Source: a bacterium (lineage in GTDB: Bacteria; Electryoneota; Electryoneia; Electryoneales; Electryoneaceae). From it: DNA of 51,781 bases. Below the pieces are notes generated by a model. It worked only from the letters and a program-made list of their open reading frames with translations, was not told where the DNA came from and ran no database searches. The DNA lies in the NCBI GenBank assembly GCA_028278125.1, contig JANQEY010000099.1, positions 1-51,781 of the forward strand, in the 5' to 3' direction. Positions 46,543 through 51,781 of this stretch are shown here, one piece after another. How positions within the stretch are numbered: the stretch's first letter is position 1; each line of letters begins with the position of its first letter. Position numbers and translations under genes: made by a program.

Positions 46543-48405
46543 ATGATTCAAGCTACGAGACTGCAGCCAGTTTTATTAGTGTTTCTTTCTCTTATACTTC
46601 TGAGTGGAATAGCAACTAGTAGTAATGCACAGGAGTTTACGGAGCCGCCGGTAGATTTTGAACCTGTATTATCATTGTCGGGAGTTTTACCGGGTGATGA
46701 GATAATCCTGGCCGGTGTATTCGAGATACCTGTTGATCACCACTTAACGGATAAGGCTCATGGCTTGTTCTACCTGGAAGCCCAGTGGCCTGAAGGAATA
46801 ACAGGTGTTGATACTCTCTGGCCTGTTGGTGTCGAGGAAAAGGGAGAAGAGGTTTACAGGGGAACAGTATCAATTCAGCTGAAGGTTAAGGCTTCTGAAA
46901 CAATCCGGCCGGGTACATATGAAGTTCCCGTTTCCTATGGCTACCAGATATGCAGGGACATTGTCCCGGAAACATGTTTTCTGCCAAAATTTCTCGATAG
47001 CAGTATAACCCTGCAGGTTCTCGAAAAAGGTAACTCGGCAATACCGTCATCACATCCTGTATTCGCTCAAAGTGATGCAGCTCCTCAAGCTGAAACTGTA
47101 ACGACGGCAGGATCATCTAACCTGGAAGATCGCCTGACAAACGCACTCCAGGAAAAAAGTGTTGTAGCACTTCTGCTTGTTTTTATAGCTGGGATCCTTG
47201 TCAGCTTCACACCATGTGTTTACCCGATGATACCTATCATCATCGGTTTTGTTGGTGCCGGTGCCGGTGGCAGTAGGGCAAAGGGTTTTATTCTATCAGT
47301 ATTCTTCGTTATCGGGCTTGCAATAACATATTCAATTCTTGGTGTAATAGCAGGGGCAACGGGCGCTCTGTTTGGTGCACTGATGGCTAACCCGATAGTC
47401 CTTTGGTTTATCGTGGCAATATTCGTTGCTCTTGGTGCGTCAATGCTTGGCGCGTTCGATATAGCCTTACCGGCGTCTGTCCAGGGTAAGCTGATGTCCA
47501 GCCAGAAACAGGGTTTAATCGGTGCTGTTTTTATGGGTGGTGTAACCGGCATTGTTGCTGCACCATGTGCCGGACCGCCATTACTGGTACTCCTGGGATG
47601 GATCGGGAAAACCGGCAACCTCTGGCTCGGATTTATCCTGATGGCAATTTTTGCCTTGGGTATAGGTGTTCTATTTATTGTCATCGGGACGTTTGCCGGC
47701 GCACTGACGGCGATGCCGCAGGCAGGTCCCTGGATGGACAAAATCAAGAAGGGATTGGGAGTACTGATTTTCGCGGTTGCGTTATACTACCTCAATATGC
47801 TGGTACCCCTCGGTGTATTCCACCTCGTGCTCGGTGTATTCTTCATCCTTGTTGGAATTTTCTTCGGTGCGGCAGCATCGTGGGACGGTCTTTCCACATC
47901 TCAACGTTATGGTAAGGGTTTCGGAATCGTGCTGTTACTGGCCGGAGCCTTTTACGTATTGTTCGGGCTTGCAAGGTATCATGATTTACCGATAGTAACC
48001 GGCAGTGGTGTTGTGGCATCAAGTGCCCAGGTAGCAGGAGGAATTTCAGTTGATGAGGATCATGTGGCCTGGCGAGTTAATGATTATGATGCCGTCATGT
48101 CTGAATCAGCGCAATCGGGTACACCGGTGCTTATAGATTTCTACGCCGACTGGTGTGGAGTATGTGTTGAACTGGATCATAAGGTCTGGAATCAACCTGA
48201 GGTGATAACGGCCAGTGAGGCTTACATTGCGTTAAAACTGGACTATACAAGGTCAACAAAAGAACTGGAAGATCTCCGTAAAAAATACAGTGTAGCCGGG
48301 CTTCCAACTGTTCTGATCTTAGGGTCAGATGGTAATGAACGATCACGGTTTTCATCATTTAAAACACCTGCTGAGGTTGTAAGCTGGCTTGAGGAGCATA
48401 AATAA
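46543..48405 (+). CDS. dsbD: Thiol:disulfide interchange protein DsbD
   Basis: 620 residues with the three DsbD parts. The signal peptide and periplasmic alpha domain (~31-165) carry a Cys137/Cys145 pair (YQICRDIVPETCF). The membrane domain (~206-480) has about eight hydrophobic segments, with Cys225 in FTPCVYPM and Cys342 in AAPCAGPP. The C-terminal thioredoxin domain has Cys538/Cys541 in DWCGVC. By family it passes electrons from cytoplasmic thioredoxin across the membrane to periplasmic oxidoreductases. The genes behind it, a thioredoxin and a TlpA-like protein, fit as its cytoplasmic donor and periplasmic client. AGGA precedes ATG 46543. Confidence 0.96.
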   Translation: MIQATRLQPVLLVFLSLILLSGIATSSNAQEFTEPPVDFEPVLSLSGVLPGDEIILAGVFEIPVDHHLTDKAHGLFYLEAQWPEGITGVDTLWPVGVEEKGEEVYRGTVSIQLKVKASETIRPGTYEVPVSYGYQICRDIVPETCFLPKFLDSSITLQVLEKGNSAIPSSHPVFAQSDAAPQAETVTTAGSSNLEDRLTNALQEKSVVALLLVFIAGILVSFTPCVYPMIPIIIGFVGAGAGGSRAKGFILSVFFVIGLAITYSILGVIAGATGALFGALMANPIVLWFIVAIFVALGASMLGAFDIALPASVQGKLMSSQKQGLIGAVFMGGVTGIVAAPCAGPPLLVLLGWIGKTGNLWLGFILMAIFALGIGVLFIVIGTFAGALTAMPQAGPWMDKIKKGLGVLIFAVALYYLNMLVPLGVFHLVLGVFFILVGIFFGAAASWDGLSTSQRYGKGFGIVLLLAGAFYVLFGLARYHDLPIVTGSGVVASSAQVAGGISVDEDHVAWRVNDYDAVMSESAQSGTPVLIDFYADWCGVCVELDHKVWNQPEVITASEAYIALKLDYTRSTKELEDLRKKYSVAGLPTVLILGSDGNERSRFSSFKTPAEVVSWLEEHK

Positions 48406-48496
48406 AAGCAAAACTATTTCATTAAGGGCACAAAGCAATTATCTATATATAAAGTAAAAAGGCAAGTTAGGAACCATAAACAAATTGGAGAGTAAG

Positions 48497-48811
48497 ATGG
48501 AGAAAGTGACCGACGCCACGTTTGAGTCGGAAGTATTGCAGGCAGATGGATTGGTAGCCATTGATTTTGGAGCCACATGGTGCGGTCCCTGTAAAAAGCT
48601 TGATCCGATAATGGAAGAGCTTTCGCAGGAATACGATGGACGTGTAAAAATCCGGAAAGTCGATGTTGGTGAATCACCCGGTATCGCTCAGAAGTACAAA
48701 GTATTATCGGTTCCACAGGTGATATTTTTTAAAGGTGGGCAGGTACTCGAAGGAATAGTCGGATTTGTTCCGAAAAATAAAATAGTTGAGAAACTGGAAA
48801 AACATATTTAA
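48497..48811 (+). CDS. trxA: Thioredoxin
   Basis: 104 residues from ATG 48497 with GGAGAG upstream; a TTG at 48485 is the alternative start. Active-site motif ATWCGPCKKL (Cys31/Cys34 by count), cis-Pro in SVPQV, and KGGQVLEGIVGF at the C-terminal strand. No signal peptide, so cytoplasmic. It follows dsbD by 91 bp, which suggests it donates electrons to DsbD. Length is typical of Trx1. Confidence 0.94.
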   Translation: MEKVTDATFESEVLQADGLVAIDFGATWCGPCKKLDPIMEELSQEYDGRVKIRKVDVGESPGIAQKYKVLSVPQVIFFKGGQVLEGIVGFVPKNKIVEKLEKHI

Positions 48812-48855
48812 AACGATCGTAGAAATACTGGCACGTAATCAAATCTGGAAATTTT

Positions 48856-49383
48856 ATGAATACGGTTTATAAAAGATCATTATCAATCATATTAGCATTG
48901 GTTGTTGCAATATTATTGATTCCTGTCTCCTCGTCATTCGCCGGAGTCGGCGATAAAGCCTCGGATTTCAGCCTTACGGATTTGAATGGTAAAGAGGTCA
49001 AGTTGTCTGAATTTGCAGGCAAAGTAGTACTTCTGAATTTCTGGGCTACATGGTGTCCTCCATGTAGAGCTGAGATCCCACATTTTATCGAACTGGCCGA
49101 TGAATACGCGGAAAAAGGCCTGGTAATTCTGGGAGTCAGCCATGACCAGAAAGAAAGCACAGTTCGAAGCTGGTTGCAGGAAAACCCGGTTAACTACCCG
49201 GTGATGATGGCTCAATCTGAAGTTTCGAACAAGTACCAGCTCTACTTGCCACAGCGTGACAGGGGCGGAATCCCTTTTACCTTCATAATTGACAAAAAGG
49301 GTAAAATTCGTCACCAGGATGTTGGATACAGGGATAAAGCTGCCTGGGAATCAAAAATAATACCTTTACTCTCAGAGGAATAA
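48856..49383 (+). CDS. TlpA-like periplasmic thiol-disulfide oxidoreductase
   Basis: 175 residues. Signal peptide or membrane anchor (ILALVVAILLIPVSSSFA), then an AhpC/TSA-Redoxin domain: GDKASDFSLTDLNGKEVKLSEFAGKVV pattern, active site FWATWCPPCRAEIP, cis-Pro in GGIPFTFIID. TlpA/ResA proteins reduce periplasmic disulfides, often in cytochrome c maturation, and draw electrons from DsbD-type proteins. It lies 44 bp after the thioredoxin, in the same operon. A terminator follows. Confidence 0.93.
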   Translation: MNTVYKRSLSIILALVVAILLIPVSSSFAGVGDKASDFSLTDLNGKEVKLSEFAGKVVLLNFWATWCPPCRAEIPHFIELADEYAEKGLVILGVSHDQKESTVRSWLQENPVNYPVMMAQSEVSNKYQLYLPQRDRGGIPFTFIIDKKGKIRHQDVGYRDKAAWESKIIPLLSEE

Positions 49384-49417
49384 CCGAAGCTCTGACAGAA
49401 ATAATTTTTATACATTC

Positions 49418-49445
49418 CGAGGCGGACAAGTTCCGCCTCGTTTTT
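49418..49445 (+). terminator. Intrinsic terminator
   Basis: CGAGGCGGA/TCCGCCTCG perfect stem, loop CAAGT, then TTTTT. Ends the dsbD-trx-tlpA operon. Confidence 0.95.
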
Positions 49446-49577
49446 GTATAATGAAGAAATTCAACCGGGGACAGAAGATCAGCATATATTATTTTCGGGA
49501 TTGCTGATTATTCAGTGGTTATTTACATTCGATCAATAGTTACAAAGTTATAAAGATGTTATCTAAGGGAGGGATTG

Positions 49578-50654
49578 GTGCGTAAGAGAAGCTCAATTTT
49601 TCTAAGCCTGTTCCTGTTGTTATCTGTTTGTACGGTTCCTGTTTTTGCCCAGCTTCCGGAGGAGGAAGAGGATGTGCCCGTAGCACAGGTTAAAGCCACA
49701 TTCACCAAATGGTTGCAGTTTCCCACGGAACGAGGTGAAGACCAGGTTGTACACACACTGGCATTCTCCGGAAAGGGTTCAGGAGCAGTCCTGGCAACAG
49801 GCGGATCGGATGGCATTGTCCGGACATGGAGATGTAAAGACGGAAGACTGTTGAAAGAGATGGATGGATCGTTGAACTATGTTGGCGATCTGGAATTTGA
49901 TAAATCAGGCAAATCCATTATTGCCGGTGGTTATGACTTCACAGTAAAAATCTTTAAAACCGGATCCGGTAAACTTGATAAACAATTTGGCGACCATGAG
50001 CACATAATAAAATCCGTTTCCATGCACCCGGGATCAGACTACCTCGCCAGCGGTAGTAAAGATGGAAATGTTATCATTCGAAATCCGCGCAAAGGAGAAA
50101 TAAAAACGGTAATCTCTCCAGGTGGTGGAGTACCGGTAAACTACGTCGAATTCAGTCCGGATGGGCGGTGGATGGCAACAGCGACAGCCCGTGCGGAGGG
50201 TGCCCAGGCATTTGACCCAACCCTGAGCAACCTGATCTCCATCTGGGATGTTAATAGTTGGAAAGAGGTTGCCAGGATAGTATCTGATGATGCTGAACTT
50301 GCTGTATTCAGTCCGGACAGCAGGCTGCTGGCGACAACCGAGCTTACACGGATTTCCTTGCGTGAAGTACCTTCCGGTAAAATAGTGGTCAAAATCCGCT
50401 CCTCAGATAGTTTCAGCCTCATGAATACCGCGGCTTTTCACCCGAGTGGAAGGGTAATCGCTACAGGTGATGACGAAGGACTTGTCAGCATCTGGGACGT
50501 GAGTAATGGCGGACAGATTATGTCTGTTACTGAACACGACGGCATGGTGATGTCCATCGCCTTTAATGAAGATGGCACCTACATGGCCAGCTGCGATGAT
50601 ATCGGAACCGTGACAATCTGGAAAGTTGATGTAGAAAAGGAGAAGAAGAAATAA
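49578..50654 (+). CDS. Secreted seven-bladed WD40 repeat protein
   Basis: Start chosen at GTG 49578 behind GGGAGGGA; the TTG at 49575 is the alternative. 358 residues. Signal peptide ending near VFAQ, then an acidic stretch. Seven WD40-type units cover ~50-355, ending in motifs such as GIVRTWRCKDG, FTVKIFKTGSG, GNVIIRNPRKG, NLISIWDVNSW, SLREVPSGK, LVSIWDVSNGG and TVTIWKVD. It is a periplasmic or secreted propeller scaffold, partner unknown. No T9SS tail. Separate from the upstream redox operon, which has its own terminator. Confidence 0.9.
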   Translation: MRKRSSIFLSLFLLLSVCTVPVFAQLPEEEEDVPVAQVKATFTKWLQFPTERGEDQVVHTLAFSGKGSGAVLATGGSDGIVRTWRCKDGRLLKEMDGSLNYVGDLEFDKSGKSIIAGGYDFTVKIFKTGSGKLDKQFGDHEHIIKSVSMHPGSDYLASGSKDGNVIIRNPRKGEIKTVISPGGGVPVNYVEFSPDGRWMATATARAEGAQAFDPTLSNLISIWDVNSWKEVARIVSDDAELAVFSPDSRLLATTELTRISLREVPSGKIVVKIRSSDSFSLMNTAAFHPSGRVIATGDDEGLVSIWDVSNGGQIMSVTEHDGMVMSIAFNEDGTYMASCDDIGTVTIWKVDVEKEKKK

Positions 50655-50788
50655 ACCGACCGTCTTTGCCGTTTTTTTGAGACTGTGAAGACATACATAC
50701 CACTCATTCTTTCCGGGAGATCAAGAGCACTTTTTCTATTTTCACTTGACTCAGGAAAATAGTGCCTTAACTTTAAAGGCTACATAAT

Positions 50789-50815
50789 TCTGCCCTCTTC
50801 GGGCAGATTATTATT
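50789..50815 (+). terminator. Intrinsic terminator
   Basis: TCTGCCC/GGGCAGA stem around TCTTC, followed by TTATTATT. It probably ends the WD40 transcript. Confidence 0.6.
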
Positions 50816-50942
50816 TATGTTCGTTTGTATAACTGTTTAGTTTATAAGAGCGTGGAGTTTCACTTAATCAACCTTTTGTTCCATCAAGGATTTGAATAAA
50901 AGTGAAGCTCATGAATAAGAGATATGGTCCAGCCGGACCGGT

Positions 50943-51014
50943 GCCGGTGTAGCTCAGTGGTAGAGCACCGGATTTGTAATCCGGCGGTCAAGGGTTCGAC
51001 TCCCTTCGCCGGCT
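50943..51014 (+). tRNA. tRNA-Thr (anticodon TGT)
   Basis: 72-nt cloverleaf: acceptor GCCGGTG/CGCCGGC, anticodon arm CCGGATTTGTAATCCGG, T arm GGGTTCGACTCCC. Discriminator T, CCA not encoded. First tRNA of the cluster upstream of tuf. Confidence 0.96.
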
Positions 51015-51097
51015 CAAGGCCGAAGGGATCAGGAGACTGAGGTTAACCTTCAGCTTCGAACCCAACGGCACCAAATATTGGAGGAAAAGGTTACCCG

Positions 51098-51160
51098 ATG
51101 CACGACGCAGGGAGGCTGCCACCCCAGCATAGGTGGTATGCCACATACCTGGGCCTGTGA
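51098..51160 (+). other. Possible 20-codon reading frame in the tRNA spacer
   Basis: ATG 51098 is preceded by GGAGGAAAAGG and followed by 20 codons (MHDAGRLPPQ start) and TGA. The surrounding 223-bp spacer can also fold (CCAG...CTGG, GTGG/CCAC arms). It may be chance or a structured processing element. Confidence 0.2.
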
Positions 51161-51237
51161 AGCGAGTCACCTTTTATGTGTTGTTTGACATAGCGATTTG
51201 TAAAGCTTCTCAGCTTAAGAATATTAGTAACCAATTC

Positions 51238-51320
51238 GGGGGGATGCCCGAGCGGCCAAAGGGAGCAGACTGTAAATCTGCCGGCGGATGCCTTCGTAGG
51301 TTCGAATCCTACTCCCCCCA
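51238..51320 (+). tRNA. tRNA-Tyr (anticodon GTA)
   Basis: 83-nt class II tRNA with a long variable arm. Acceptor GGGGGGA/TCCCCCC, anticodon arm CAGACTGTAAATCTG, T arm AGGTTCGAATCCT, discriminator A. Confidence 0.97.
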
Positions 51321-51409
51321 CGATTCCTTTTGGATTATCGTTTTAGCCAACAGAAGATGCTGATGCGAGATTAGTATTTTCAGCATCACCGGATTGGACA
51401 GACAAGTTA

Positions 51410-51483
51410 GCGGGAGTAGCTCAATTGGCTAGAGCATCGGCCTTCCAAGCCGAAGGTTACGGGTTCGAGCCCCGCCTCCCGCT
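51410..51483 (+). tRNA. tRNA-Gly (anticodon TCC)
   Basis: 74 nt. Acceptor GCGGGAG/CTCCCGC, anticodon arm CGGCCTTCCAAGCCG, T arm CGGGTTCGAGCCCCG, discriminator T. Confidence 0.97.
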
Positions 51484-51558
51484 CAAAGCCTTTTTTTACG
51501 GGATAAAATTACCGAGGCTTGAACCGGTTTCGGCAATTGAAAGACCATACGAATTCCA

Positions 51559-51631
<73 letters not shown>

Positions 51632-51701
51632 CCGAAATTAAAAAAATGCTTAAAGCAGGCAACCTTCGGGGTAGAGGACCCCGGTTATAGGAGGAAGTTG
51701 C

Positions 51702-51781
51702 ATGGCGAAGCAGAAATTTGAACGCAGTAAGCCCCACGTGAATGTGGGAACAATAGGTCACGTAGACCATGGTAAGACGAC
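51702..51781 (+). CDS. tuf: Elongation factor Tu, N-terminal start (truncated by window edge)
   Basis: AGGAGG precedes ATG 51702. The first 26 codons read [20 protein letters not shown] then VDHGKT, the EF-Tu N-terminus with its GHVDHGKT P-loop. EF-Tu delivers aminoacyl-tRNA to the ribosome. The Thr-Tyr-Gly-Thr tRNA cluster followed by tuf is a well-known bacterial arrangement and may be co-transcribed. The rest lies outside the window. Confidence 0.97.
   Translation, partial: MAKQKFERSKPHVNVGTIGHVDHGKT

Overview
This window most likely comes from an uncultured member of the FCB group (Fibrobacteres-Chlorobi-Bacteroidetes and related candidate phyla such as Marinimicrobia, KSB1, Zixibacteria or Cloacimonadota). 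The main evidence is a secreted proteome dominated by proteins ending in a type IX secretion (T9SS) sorting domain: a YPNPFNPSTT-type motif, a central NILGQ-type strand, GIYFV near the end and a KVVLMK-type terminus. Eleven genes carry this tail. I cannot place the organism more finely from sequence alone. No T9SS machinery genes lie in the window.

Layout. 1-6.2 kb: three tandem paralogues (the first cut by the window edge) built from Ca-binding FG-GAP/VCBS repeats, fibronectin-like modules and the sorting tail. 6.3-8.3 kb: a WbqC-family protein and a DegT/StrS sugar aminotransferase (surface glycan synthesis). 8.3-9.1 kb: a long gene-free leader. 9.1-16.6 kb: a 1369-residue NHL/dockerin-like/cohesin-like T9SS protein, then an operon of two lipoproteins and a beta-barrel-like protein. 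16.7-23.2 kb (minus strand): three T9SS cargo genes, one of them a subtilisin-like protease. 23.4 kb: tRNA-Pro with its own promoter and terminator. 23.6-31.6 kb: another T9SS cargo, a serine/threonine dehydratase-type PLP enzyme, MalQ, a CsgG-like/PEGA protein and a PKD-type lipoprotein. 31.7-35.1 kb: a six-PAS hybrid histidine kinase. 35.6-37.4 kb: a seven-repeat FG-GAP cargo. 37.4-38.7 kb: a dense nest of palindromic repeats around a frameshifted REP-associated tyrosine transposase (RAYT). 38.7-41.1 kb: an acetyl-CoA hydrolase/transferase-family gene overlapping an alanine dehydrogenase-family gene. 41.4-46.3 kb: a double-SPOR protein and two T9SS paralogues. 46.5-50.7 kb: DsbD, thioredoxin and a TlpA-like protein, then a WD40 protein. 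50.9 kb to the end: tRNA-Thr(TGT), Tyr(GTA), Gly(TCC), Thr(GGT) followed by tuf, a conserved bacterial cluster.

How it fits together. Much of the DNA encodes exported, modular, repeat-rich surface proteins; several can be read as seven-bladed propellers or multiples of seven. DsbD and TlpA could handle periplasmic thiol chemistry, and WbqC plus the aminotransferase suggest cell-surface polysaccharide.

The most unusual part is the RAYT/REP nest at 37.4-38.7 kb. Five copies of one palindrome, one with compensatory base changes in its stem, flank the transposase. A 102-bp unit containing the transposase 3' end plus a palindrome is tandemly duplicated, and one palindrome sits in frame inside a relic of a T9SS sorting tail. 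Two further palindrome families lie directly behind T9SS genes elsewhere. All functional assignments are from reading the sequence; no database search was run.
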